Positions 52,615 through 61,474 of a DNA stretch of 64,000 nt are shown here, piece after piece; positions within the stretch are counted from its first letter, which is position 1; the number at the start of each line of letters is the position of its first letter. Below the pieces are notes generated by a model that saw only the letters and a program-made list of their open reading frames with translations, made no database searches and had not been told where the DNA came from. Origin of the DNA: Marinomonas maritima. GTDB lineage: Bacteria > Pseudomonadota > Gammaproteobacteria > Pseudomonadales > Marinomonadaceae. The translations under genes were made by a program, and so were the position numbers. The DNA is taken from contig NZ_JAMZEG020000002.1 in NCBI RefSeq assembly GCF_024435075.2, positions 496,001 to 560,000 of the forward strand, written 5' to 3'.

Positions 52615-54810
52615 ATGGCTGATTTCTCCCAAAAAGGTCGCCTTTTGGCCATCGACTCGCCGCTTGGGCCAGACACATTGCTATTAACTCGTTTGGTCGG
52701 GGAAGAGAAGGTTTCGACACTGTTTGGCTTTGAGATCGAAGCATATTCCTTACTAAAAGATATTCCGCCTGCGCAAATAGTAGGTAAAAATGTCACTTTA
52801 AAAATTTCTCTTACCGATGACGATGCGTTATTTCAAGCGGGTAGCTATCGCTATATTAATGGCTACGTACAGAGCTTTCGTCAAGATGGTAACAAATTAC
52901 AAGATTTACAAAGTTACACGGCCGTTGTAGTACCTTGGTTTTGGTTTTTAACACAAACCAGTGACTGCAAGGTTTTTCAATTTAAAACAGTGAAAGAAAT
53001 CGCTTCAGCGGTCTTTGCTGAAAACGGTTTTAGTGACTTCTCCTTTCGCTTGGCGGGCCAACACCCCGCACGCGAGTATTGTGTTCAATACAAAGAAAGT
53101 GACTTTGACTTTTTATCCCGATTATTTGAAGAAGAAGGTATTTACTATTACTTCGAGCATTCAGCGGGTACGCACACCCTAGTTATCAGTGATCACGTCG
53201 GTGGCTACGGTCAATGTGATGAAGCGGCTGTGGATTATCGCAGTGGTACACAGACAGCGCATTCCGTTCATGGTTGGAATCACCGTTACGAATTTCGTAC
53301 AGGCGCTTACGCCAAACGTGATTACGATTTTAAAAAGCCTCGCAACACGCTTCAAACCGGCGAAAACGCCAGCATGCAATTCCCCGGCGTGGGCAAGTAT
53401 GAACACTTCGTATACCCTGGACGCTATGAAGAAAAGGGCGTAGGCGATGGTTGGACGCGTTTACGTGTCGAGTCAGATGAAGCACATCATGACATTGTTC
53501 ATGGTGAAAGTGGCTGTCGCAGCTTCACTTCTGGTCATAAGTTTACCCTTTCTCGTCATGATGATTCCCCAAGTGAAATCGCCGAATACGCACTGTTATC
53601 GGTGCGACACGAAGCTCAGGATTATTCTTACACGGTGGATGACGAAGCGGAAATTCAATACGAAAACCGCTTTCAGTGTATCCCATCGGCGACCGTTTAC
53701 CGCCCACGGATGACGACCGGTTGGCCAAAAATGCAAGGCCCGCAAAATGCCATGGTCGTGGGGCCGCCAGGGGAAGAAATCTACACCGATGAATACGGCC
53801 GCGTCAAAATCCAGTTCCCATGGGACCGCTACGGCAGCTACGACGAAAACAGCTCCTGTTGGGTGCGTGTCAGCCACAACTGGGCGGGTAAAAACTGGGG
53901 GGCTATCTTCCTGCCACGTATTGGGCAAGAAGTCATCGTTGATTTTATGGATGGCGACCCAGATCGTCCTCTCATTACAGGTCGTGTCTACAATGCGGAC
54001 CAAATGCCGCCTTGGGACCTACCTGCCAATAAAACACAAAGCGGTATCCTGACGCGCTCCACTAAAGAAGGCACCGCCGCGAACGCCAACTGGTTACGCT
54101 TTGAAGACAAAATCGGCGAGGAGCAGGTGTTTCTTCATGCCGAGAAAAACCAAGACATCGAAGTCGAAAACGATGAAACCCACTGGGTGGGTCACGATCG
54201 CACCAAAACCATCGACAACGATGAAACCGTATTTGTGCACCACGACCGTACCGAAACTGTCGACAACAACGAAACCATCACCATTGGCGTTGATCGTACC
54301 GAGACGGTAGGCAACAACGAAACCATCGGCATCGGCGTTAACCGTACCGAAACCGTCGGGGCAAACGAAACCATTGCCATCGGTGCCAACCGAACGGAAA
54401 CCGTGGGCAGTAACGAAGTGGTGACGATCTCCCAAAACCGCATGCACACTACGCTCATGGCAGAAGTTAAATCTGTGGGCTTAGCTCGTGTGCATTCTGT
54501 AGGTCTAAATGAAACCAACACTGTGGGTGTGGCGCAGCAAAATACCATAGGCATGAATCAAACCAACACAATTGGTCAAACACAGTCGACCAGTGTTGGT
54601 AAAAAAATGAGTGTGGATGTCGGAGAAGAAATCATCATTCGCACAGGAAAATCGTCCATCCACATGCTTGCCGACGGCACCATCACCATTTCTGGCGTTA
54701 ATATCAAGATTGAAGCGGAAGAGAACATCAATACCGTTTCAACCAAAGACACCAATATGAAAGCCAGTGGCCTGATCACCCAGAAAGCCAAGAAGATTTT
54801 GGAGAACTAA
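52615..54810 (+). CDS. vgrG: T6SS spike protein VgrG (TssI)
   Basis: 731 residues. gp27-like domain with ESDFDFLSRLFEEEGIYYYFEHSAGTHTLVISD, gp5-like OB fold with GPPGEEIYTDEYGRVKIQFPWDRYGSYDENSSCWVRVSHNWAGKNWGAIFLPRIGQEVIVDFMDGDPDRPLITGRVYN, then a C-terminal beta-helix needle. The needle (about residues 515-615) contains 14-residue repeats of RTETVGNNETIxIG type. No enzymatic extension follows (ends LITQKAKKILEN), so cargo must be loaded through the downstream proteins. Confidence 0.96.
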   Translation: MADFSQKGRLLAIDSPLGPDTLLLTRLVGEEKVSTLFGFEIEAYSLLKDIPPAQIVGKNVTLKISLTDDDALFQAGSYRYINGYVQSFRQDGNKLQDLQSYTAVVVPWFWFLTQTSDCKVFQFKTVKEIASAVFAENGFSDFSFRLAGQHPAREYCVQYKESDFDFLSRLFEEEGIYYYFEHSAGTHTLVISDHVGGYGQCDEAAVDYRSGTQTAHSVHGWNHRYEFRTGAYAKRDYDFKKPRNTLQTGENASMQFPGVGKYEHFVYPGRYEEKGVGDGWTRLRVESDEAHHDIVHGESGCRSFTSGHKFTLSRHDDSPSEIAEYALLSVRHEAQDYSYTVDDEAEIQYENRFQCIPSATVYRPRMTTGWPKMQGPQNAMVVGPPGEEIYTDEYGRVKIQFPWDRYGSYDENSSCWVRVSHNWAGKNWGAIFLPRIGQEVIVDFMDGDPDRPLITGRVYNADQMPPWDLPANKTQSGILTRSTKEGTAANANWLRFEDKIGEEQVFLHAEKNQDIEVENDETHWVGHDRTKTIDNDETVFVHHDRTETVDNNETITIGVDRTETVGNNETIGIGVNRTETVGANETIAIGANRTETVGSNEVVTISQNRMHTTLMAEVKSVGLARVHSVGLNETNTVGVAQQNTIGMNQTNTIGQTQSTSVGKKMSVDVGEEIIIRTGKSSIHMLADGTITISGVNIKIEAEENINTVSTKDTNMKASGLITQKAKKILEN

Positions 54811-54815
54811 TTAGC

Positions 54816-55325
54816 ATGAGTGAAGTGAATGGCCAAACAACTGGCTCATCAGCGAAGGCTGAAGTGCAAACCGAAACAGCTTCAATACAAGACAACTGGG
54901 TAGAATCTGCCGTTAACTCGGGGCCGCAAAGACATGTGCAAATCAACGTTCCTGTTCTGGGAACCCTACTTGGCTACGACGAAGAGGGTGCTCCTTATGT
55001 TTCTCATGAGTACAGTGACCTTCCTTATATCAAAGCATTATCAACTGTGAAGTTGAAAGAGAAAGACATTGAGCGGCCTGTAACACTGATTTTTAACCAA
55101 GGTGATGCAAGTAAGCCTATTATCATTGGCGTGATTCAAGATCCTGCATTTGAAACAGATGAAGAGCCACTTGTTTTAGAAAATGAGCATGGTATTGAAC
55201 TGAAATGTGGCCAAGGAAAAATTGTGTTAGATCCTACTGGCGGTGTATTTGTCCAAGGTAGCACGATTAACACACAAGCCTATGGTACAAATCAGCTGAA
55301 AGGCGGTGTGGTGAAAATTAACTGA
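54816..55325 (+). CDS. DUF6484-like VgrG-associated protein
   Basis: 169 residues. The central domain resembles an OB-fold carrier region (VLGTLLGYDEEGAPYVSHEYSDLPYIKALSTVKLKEKDIERPVTLIFNQGDASKPIIIGVIQDP), as in DUF6484 proteins encoded after vgrG, followed by a beta-rich tail (LENEHGIELKCGQGKIVLDPTGGVFVQGSTI) resembling a VgrG needle. Likely helps connect spike and cargo. The name is from memory of the family and should be checked. Confidence 0.7.
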   Translation: MSEVNGQTTGSSAKAEVQTETASIQDNWVESAVNSGPQRHVQINVPVLGTLLGYDEEGAPYVSHEYSDLPYIKALSTVKLKEKDIERPVTLIFNQGDASKPIIIGVIQDPAFETDEEPLVLENEHGIELKCGQGKIVLDPTGGVFVQGSTINTQAYGTNQLKGGVVKIN

Positions 55326-56419
55326 TGGAACTAAATAACTTTACCAACCTACAAGCGCGATATGTCGGCAGTACGTTAAAAGATGGACGCGAAGTGATTG
55401 TGCTAGTGGCAAAAGGCACTTGGAGTATTCCCAGCCAAGGAGAAGCGCCGACGCCGATATATGATAATCCAGTTGAAGTCATGGTGGCGGACAGCACATT
55501 GGGCGATCCGGCCTCCAGCCCCACGCTATATGAAAATGATCTCGCACCGATTAAGCCCAAATGCGATGTGGTGATGCATGCGTGCGCATATAGTCCTAAT
55601 GATGAGGCCGTGGCAGAGCGTATGGTCAATCTAGCCGTTGCCGATCAAATTAATAAAAGCATTCGTGTGTTTGGCCCACGTGCATGGAAACGTACAGTAT
55701 TAGGCGCAGAGCCTGATACAGCACAGCCTTATCTCAAGCAAGAAATACGTTATGACCTTGCCTTCGGTGGTGTCGATATGACGGACTATGATAGCAAAGG
55801 AAAAATGCATGAATGTGAAAGCAATCCTATTGGCATAGGGTATGCGCCAAAAACGCCACTACAAGACATAGTAGGGACTTCCGCTCCACAACTTGAGGCG
55901 GTTGACCAGTCTATTAAAAGCCCTGATAAAAAACATTATCGCCCAATGGCATTTGGCCCAATCGCACGACGATCACAGCCTCGTTTAAGCTTTGGCGGCA
56001 CCTATGACCAAAACTGGCTCGATAATGTCAGCCCGTTTTTACCCGATGACTTTGATGAGCAGTATTATCAATTTGCGCCTCAAGATCAGCAAATGAACTA
56101 TCTGCAAGGAGGGGAAAAGGTCACATTAGTTGGTGTGACACCGGATCAGTTTCGTCAGTTTCAGCTACCAACGACACAGCTTTATATGGCCGTTATCAAG
56201 TCTGGTGGACAAGAGGAAATATTAGACTGTCACGCGGATACCTTATTTCTAGAGCCTGAGCTTGGACGTTTCAGTATTACTTGGCGCGCGTATGTTCCTA
56301 TCGAATACTACCCAGGGGAAATCGACAAACTTATTGTTGGGCACCCTACACCCGGTTGGCGCCGAGCACGAGCTAAAGGAAAAGAGTACCGATCATTAAA
56401 GAGACCTAAGGCCGTATGA
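55325..56419 (+). CDS. DUF2169 T6SS effector adaptor
   Basis: 364 residues. The start LNNFTNLQARYVGSTLKDGREVIVLVAKGTWSI and the blocks IKPKCDVVMHACAYSPN, RVFGPRAWKR and YDLAFGGVDMTDYDSKGKMHECESNPIGIGY are DUF2169 hallmarks. DUF2169 proteins act as chaperone/adaptors that load DUF4150 (PAAR-like) effectors onto VgrG. The start overlaps the previous stop (TGATG), and the stop overlaps the next ATG. Confidence 0.9.
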   Translation: MELNNFTNLQARYVGSTLKDGREVIVLVAKGTWSIPSQGEAPTPIYDNPVEVMVADSTLGDPASSPTLYENDLAPIKPKCDVVMHACAYSPNDEAVAERMVNLAVADQINKSIRVFGPRAWKRTVLGAEPDTAQPYLKQEIRYDLAFGGVDMTDYDSKGKMHECESNPIGIGYAPKTPLQDIVGTSAPQLEAVDQSIKSPDKKHYRPMAFGPIARRSQPRLSFGGTYDQNWLDNVSPFLPDDFDEQYYQFAPQDQQMNYLQGGEKVTLVGVTPDQFRQFQLPTTQLYMAVIKSGGQEEILDCHADTLFLEPELGRFSITWRAYVPIEYYPGEIDKLIVGHPTPGWRRARAKGKEYRSLKRPKAV

Positions 56420-57465
56420 ATCAAGAACACACTTTACCGGTTACGTCAGACTCCCCTTTATATATCGAAGACATCGGTTTTTATTCATCATTAGGGTGTG
56501 GTTGGGAGATTAACGGTGCTGCGATGATGCTAGGCTACAACGGTCGCTATGACGAAGTGGCTCGCTGTGCATTAGATCGTAAAGTCCGCGGCTATCGTCG
56601 TTTGACTAGCTTACTCAAGGACTCGATTCGGGAGATCGATACCAAGGACGTTGGGTATGTTTTGCTGTGTACCAGTGAGCCTACGCGCGTGGGCCTGATC
56701 GCAGATATTCATCTAAAGCAGCTAAGCGAAGCGTTACTCGATGATGAAGAAATTCGTCAACGAATCGGCGGTAAACCACTTTCTGTTATAAACAACGGCC
56801 GTGCTTCTTTGGTATATGCCTTTGAAAAAGCCAATGCCGTTCTAAACCAAAGTGTCGATAAAGTATTAGTGTTGTTTGTTGACACTTACTTAATGAGCGG
56901 GACTTTATCTGCGCTTGCTAATCCCCCTTACAGAGAGCGTATACCTCATAAGCTAAGAGTCCTGATACCTGAGCGCAACAGCGATGGCTTTATCCCTGGT
57001 GAAGCGGTCGGTGGGATGATCTTGAGTCGACAGCCTCATAAAGCCGATTTAAAAGTGCTCGGCACCAGCATTCAATATGAAAGAGCCTTGATCGACACAT
57101 CCGACGTATTGAAGGGGCAAGCGCTAACAGCGGCTTATCGACAAGTCTCTGACAGAGCTGCAACGCCTCTACACGAATGCCGTTACCGTATGGCGAGCAT
57201 CTCTGGCGAGCAATATTTCTTTAAAGAGGCGGGCTTGGCCCAGACCCGTGCCCTGACGCAAAAAACCGAATCGCAACCACTGTGGCTGCCAGCCAGTTAC
57301 ATCGGTGAAACTGGTGCAAGTGTTGGGTTAGGGATGATTACGATGGCTCGCTATGCCAATCAGCGTAGCATGGCCCCAGGCGCCCATGTGATCGCCCACT
57401 GCAGCAATGATGACAGTGCTCGCGGTGCTTTTATAATGGAATACACAGGAGAGCATCATGGCTAA
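56416..57465 (+). CDS. Thiolase-fold (beta-ketoacyl synthase-like) T6SS-linked protein
   Basis: 349 residues. Scattered ketosynthase-like features: LLCTSEPTRVGL, VINNGRASLVYAFEKANAVL, VLVLFVDTYLMSGTLSAL, DGFIPGEAVGGMILSR and YIGETGASVGLGMITMARYA. The position of the nucleophilic Cys of true synthases reads NNGRAS, so it is probably not an active condensing enzyme. Thiolase-like proteins recur in T6SS cargo modules between DUF2169 and the effector; their job is unsettled. Overlaps both neighbours (4 and 8 bases). Confidence 0.78.
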   Translation: MNQEHTLPVTSDSPLYIEDIGFYSSLGCGWEINGAAMMLGYNGRYDEVARCALDRKVRGYRRLTSLLKDSIREIDTKDVGYVLLCTSEPTRVGLIADIHLKQLSEALLDDEEIRQRIGGKPLSVINNGRASLVYAFEKANAVLNQSVDKVLVLFVDTYLMSGTLSALANPPYRERIPHKLRVLIPERNSDGFIPGEAVGGMILSRQPHKADLKVLGTSIQYERALIDTSDVLKGQALTAAYRQVSDRAATPLHECRYRMASISGEQYFFKEAGLAQTRALTQKTESQPLWLPASYIGETGASVGLGMITMARYANQRSMAPGAHVIAHCSNDDSARGAFIMEYTGEHHG

Positions 57466-59107
57466 CCAAGTTTTTGCTAATGGATTAGAAATCGCTTGTA
57501 AAGCGGCGGCTGGTTTATCCCCTGCCGCGTTTCCAGATCCTTGTTTCAGTCCCTATCTTATCCCGTACCCGAATACGACATTTGCGAAAGATCTAGCCAA
57601 TGCTAGTACCACGGTCTTTATCACGAATAAACCTATCGCTCTGAAAGATCAATCTTTCTTTGCGACCAGTACCGGTAATGAACCTGCGACCAATAACTAC
57701 GCCAAAGGCCTAAAAACCCAAGTCATTACAGGCAAAGGCTACTTCCGATCATGGTCTATGGATGTATTTGTGGAGGGTTATAACGTATGTCGTCATACCG
57801 ATAATATGACCCATAACCACGGCTCTGATCCAGGGAATACAGGTAACTGGCAATATTTGGATACGCCAGATGACAAAGCAGCTTGTAAGGCTGATAGAAA
57901 GCGTGTTGAAGACGAGTGCGGTGTTTCTAAAAAGGATAATGATCGTTTTAAGAAGCGCCAAGAAAAAGCCTCAAAGCGCAAAAAGAAAAAATCAGCTTCC
58001 TCCTCCAAGGCTAGTAAGCCACGCAATATGACATGGAAAGACAAACATTGTACTGGAGTGATGATCAAACCGACCAATATTAAAGAGTTAGAGGATAGGC
58101 TTAGTGAATTAAAAGAAGAAGCCACCGGTATGATTGCTGACATAGAAGGCGTCTTAAAAGATTATGCCATTGAAGCAGGAAAGGATTATGCCATCAGAGC
58201 TGGGGCGAAGCATGTTGGCGCACTGGGGTGTACAGTACTCTCCCCAGCAGGGACGGCAGCCTGCGAGATTGGTGTAGGCGTATATAATGTGCTGGATGGT
58301 GTATGGACGGCAGGCAGTACCGCGGTTGGAGTGTATGGGATGCGCTTTGAAGCGGGTACATTGGTTGATCAAGCGCGTACTTCAAAAAAATACATGAATA
58401 AGCTGGCTGAGTATGAATCACAGCTGAGTCGTGCAACCAGTCAAAAAGAAATTGATCAATTAAAATCTGATTTCTGGGAGTCTTTCCGCGCAGACATGAA
58501 AGAGTTCGTCGAAGACAATGAGTGTCTTAAAACGCGTAAATGTATGTTAGTGCCCTATGACTCGGGTCAAAAAGGCGGAAAGCACGGTAAAGAGGCCTCT
58601 TCAAACGTCGCCAAGACCAGCAGTGCGGGTAAGACCAATGCAGATGATCTGTTTGGCAAGCTAGGCAATGCCTCGACAGGCGGTTGCTGCCCTGGCCAAA
58701 CGGGCCACCACCTACTCCCCGAGGCGTGGTTATCGGACAGTAAGTGTGGTTACAGCAAGTCAGTACACAACAAGGCGCCAACAGTATGTGCGGAAGGGGT
58801 GGGGCATAGTGACGGCACCCATGGAACGTTTCATACGAAAACGGATGAAGTGTCAAAGAAGCATTTGGGTGAACAAGTTTCTATAGATCAGGCAATTAAC
58901 CTTGCACAAGAAGGCCACCAGAATGCGGTGAATACAGACTTTGGTGAAAGGTGGTTTGGGAAACATTGTGACCCTGACTGTATTAAAGCCCAGCTGCAAG
59001 CATTTTATAAAAGTATGGATTGCAAGCCCACTGTAAAAGATAAAGTGGGTGGTGAAGGTGCTACTAGCGATTCGAGTACTAGTACAATAGGTAATCAAGG
59101 GTTGTAA
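57458..59107 (+). CDS. DUF4150 PAAR-like effector with C-terminal GHH nuclease domain
   Basis: 549 residues. N-terminal DUF4150 (PAAR-like) domain: FANGLEIACKAAAGLSPAAFPDPCFSPYLIPYPN...STGNEPATNNYAKGL...GKGYFRSWSMDVFVEGYNVCRHTDNMTHNHGS, which tips the VgrG spike. A Lys-rich linker (about 165-195) and an Ala/Gly-rich hydrophobic stretch (about 248-292) follow. The C-terminus from about 409 reads GCCPGQTGHHLLPEAWL...KAPTVCAEGVGHSDGTHGTFHTKTD, a GHH/HNH-type nuclease motif with GHH at 416-418. The likely action is DNA cleavage in the target cell. The immunity candidate is the next gene. Confidence 0.87.
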   Translation: MANQVFANGLEIACKAAAGLSPAAFPDPCFSPYLIPYPNTTFAKDLANASTTVFITNKPIALKDQSFFATSTGNEPATNNYAKGLKTQVITGKGYFRSWSMDVFVEGYNVCRHTDNMTHNHGSDPGNTGNWQYLDTPDDKAACKADRKRVEDECGVSKKDNDRFKKRQEKASKRKKKKSASSSKASKPRNMTWKDKHCTGVMIKPTNIKELEDRLSELKEEATGMIADIEGVLKDYAIEAGKDYAIRAGAKHVGALGCTVLSPAGTAACEIGVGVYNVLDGVWTAGSTAVGVYGMRFEAGTLVDQARTSKKYMNKLAEYESQLSRATSQKEIDQLKSDFWESFRADMKEFVEDNECLKTRKCMLVPYDSGQKGGKHGKEASSNVAKTSSAGKTNADDLFGKLGNASTGGCCPGQTGHHLLPEAWLSDSKCGYSKSVHNKAPTVCAEGVGHSDGTHGTFHTKTDEVSKKHLGEQVSIDQAINLAQEGHQNAVNTDFGERWFGKHCDPDCIKAQLQAFYKSMDCKPTVKDKVGGEGATSDSSTSTIGNQGL

Positions 59108-59109
59108 AA

Positions 59110-60198
59110 ATGTCAAAAAATAATATTGAAGACGAAAAATATAATATTTTTAATGAGTTCATAATTCATGACTGTGCAATATTATCAGAGAGTTATTATT
59201 GTGCTAGCGCTGAGGAAGTTATACCCGAAGAAGAGTTTGACTATTATTCATCACGTGGTAAAACCATGCTAGGTTATTATCTCACGGATTGGCAAAAAGA
59301 TACTAGCCCTCCAGAATGGGGGGGGAAAGTATGGCCAAGGCACTCCTTTTTTAATACTCGAGTTATAAATACAGCCCCTTATGAATATCTAATTATGGAC
59401 GATGCAGGCCAAGGGTTCTACGGTGGCCTTGGCGATAATAAGTTTGCTGAAAAACAGCTATCGCCCAAAACGCGCTTTCATCAGCTAGCAAAAGTCGATG
59501 ACCAAGTGTATGGCGTTGGCTGGGGGCGCGATGTGTTTAAACGCTTAGGCCCTGAGCAATGGGAATGTATCTCCACAGAGATTAAAGCTCCCAGTGGTAA
59601 TGGCTGTGGGTTTGAAGACATGGATGGGTTTTCAAAAAATGATTTGTACGCCGTAGGCGGAACTAATGATATTTGGCACTTTGATGGTGAGAAGTGGCGT
59701 TATATTGATGTTTGTGATGAACAAATGTTGCCGCTCTCCGTATGCTGTGCCGAAGACGGTTATGTCTACATCGGCTGCGCATGGGGGATTGTCCTACGTG
59801 GTCGCGGTGAAGAATGGGACGTATTCCATACCGATAAAAATATAAAGTTCTGCGATACCGTTGCTTATAAAGGCCGTGTATTTTTCGGCAGCGAAAATGG
59901 CGTGTTTGTATCACAACAAAATACAGAAGCCTTTAGCTGTCAGCCTTATGACTTTGAAGGGCAAATTGCCCCATTAAATGCGCGTCGTTTGGATGCAGGG
60001 CATGGCCTATTGCTTGCGGCCAGCCTTAACAGTGTTGCCTTGTATGATGGCGAACGTTGGCAATATCTCTATGGCGGCGGTCCATCGCCAAAAGAAGAAG
60101 CCATGCTGCTTGAGATGTTGACGCAAGAAGCCGAGCAAGACCTAGATGAACTGACAGAATTAGCGGACAAGCTTAAATCCGCGAAGGGGCAAGGCTAA
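59110..60198 (+). CDS. Candidate immunity protein, beta-propeller-like
   Basis: 362 residues, no signal peptide, so cytoplasmic as expected for protection against a nuclease. Repeated Trp-ended blades are visible: VGWGRDVFKRLGPEQWECI, YAVGGTNDIWHFDGEKWRYIDV, YIGCAWGIVLRGRGEEWDVF and AASLNSVALYDGERWQYLYGG. These resemble propeller-type immunity proteins paired with DUF4150 nucleases. The first 90 residues are AT-rich and differ in codon use. Starts 2 bases after the effector stop. Confidence 0.72.
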   Translation: MSKNNIEDEKYNIFNEFIIHDCAILSESYYCASAEEVIPEEEFDYYSSRGKTMLGYYLTDWQKDTSPPEWGGKVWPRHSFFNTRVINTAPYEYLIMDDAGQGFYGGLGDNKFAEKQLSPKTRFHQLAKVDDQVYGVGWGRDVFKRLGPEQWECISTEIKAPSGNGCGFEDMDGFSKNDLYAVGGTNDIWHFDGEKWRYIDVCDEQMLPLSVCCAEDGYVYIGCAWGIVLRGRGEEWDVFHTDKNIKFCDTVAYKGRVFFGSENGVFVSQQNTEAFSCQPYDFEGQIAPLNARRLDAGHGLLLAASLNSVALYDGERWQYLYGGGPSPKEEAMLLEMLTQEAEQDLDELTELADKLKSAKGQG

Positions 60199-61410
60199 AT
60201 GGCACTGTCCCCTTGGCTATTTGCCCATGTGAAACATGATGCGCCCTATGCGTGGTTTCGTTGTCACCATGGGCTCTTTTCGTCACAGCTAACGCCGCAG
60301 CATATTGAAGAGTACGAGCATAAGCTGGCAGAGTACTTGCAGCTTGTTCGGTTAGATACAGAAGGTAAGGCCGATTATCTTTCGGCCATGGAGCCGGATA
60401 CATGGGGCGCCGTGTTTATTCTGACGGTCGTCGCGATAGAGCAACACAATACTGAGCGTTTTACCGTCATATTAGATGACATCGCCGAGCGTGATACCCA
60501 ATACAATGAGTTGGTCTCTGCTCTGACATGGTTGCCCATAGGGCGAAGTGTCAAAGCCATTAAGCAAACGCTCAAGCACGCCTCGGCAAAAGTTCGCGCC
60601 TGTGGCATTGAAGCATTGAGCATTCTCAAACAGCCCCCTGACGAGCAAAGCTTATTGCATTGGCTAACGGCCGGAAGCGATGAAGAGCGTGTTGCAGCGC
60701 TTCAGTTAATCGGTGACCTAAAAGCCACGACACCTGCTATCGCGCAACAGCTTGGTCAGTTGCTAACTATTGAAAAGGCCAATAGTACGGAGGTCTTTTA
60801 TGCCATCCGAGCGGCGCTACGACTGGGTAATAAAGACTTCGTAAAACGGTTAACGCCATATCTAGAGCAGCCCAACGAGCATTTTAATGAAGCCGTTATC
60901 GCTGCGTTTAGTGTGCTCTCGAAGGCTGACATTGAGCAGCAGTTCGACCAATGGTTTCACACAGGCTTGCCGCTAGAGCAGCGTTTATTCGCTTTGATGG
61001 TGGCGGGTTTACCGCATCGCATGACGGAAGTGTTAGAAGCAATTAACGATCCGGCTTACAACCAACAAGCCGGCATGGTGTTTAGTGTGATCACTGGAAT
61101 GCATTTGGATGATGCAAGCTTGTCTCTGGATGTCGCCAGTGATTTTGAGCCCCAAGCCGCGAACAGTGATTATGCTGATTTACCCATGCCGGATCCGATC
61201 CTCGTCCCCAACTGGTGGCGACAGCATGAACAAGCGTTCGATCCGAATAATCGCTACCTCGGAGGGCAAGCACACTCGCCCGAAGGCCTCATTGATCTGC
61301 ACCAAAGCGCACGACAATACACCCGTTATCTAGCGGGGCAATTTGCAGCGTATCAACAACCTAACTTCGTGGCTGATAACCTCAGAGCACGACTTATAAG
61401 AGTGTATTAA
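60199..61410 (+). CDS. TIGR02270-like HEAT-repeat protein
   Basis: 403 residues. HEAT-like alpha repeats run from about 100 to 290 (LTWLPIGRSVKAIKQTLKHASAKVRACGIEALSIL; DEERVAALQLIGDLKATTPAIAQQLGQLL). The C-terminus PDPILVPNWWRQHEQAFDPNNRYLGGQAHSPEGLIDLHQSARQYTRYLAGQFA fits the TIGR02270 family, usually encoded at the end of vgrG-DUF2169 modules. Its function is unknown; a scaffold or loading role is plausible. Begins directly after the previous stop. Confidence 0.78.
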   Translation: MALSPWLFAHVKHDAPYAWFRCHHGLFSSQLTPQHIEEYEHKLAEYLQLVRLDTEGKADYLSAMEPDTWGAVFILTVVAIEQHNTERFTVILDDIAERDTQYNELVSALTWLPIGRSVKAIKQTLKHASAKVRACGIEALSILKQPPDEQSLLHWLTAGSDEERVAALQLIGDLKATTPAIAQQLGQLLTIEKANSTEVFYAIRAALRLGNKDFVKRLTPYLEQPNEHFNEAVIAAFSVLSKADIEQQFDQWFHTGLPLEQRLFALMVAGLPHRMTEVLEAINDPAYNQQAGMVFSVITGMHLDDASLSLDVASDFEPQAANSDYADLPMPDPILVPNWWRQHEQAFDPNNRYLGGQAHSPEGLIDLHQSARQYTRYLAGQFAAYQQPNFVADNLRARLIRVY

Positions 61411-61474
61411 TACTTTATATTCTGCTTCTTGTTACTTCTGTATGTTATTTTAAAAAATTTTAAATCTTTATATG

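Noticed and set aside
53596..54554. Antisense and alternate frames in vgrG
   Set aside because: They follow the repetitive needle sequence and GC-biased third positions of vgrG; no start signal or family resemblance.
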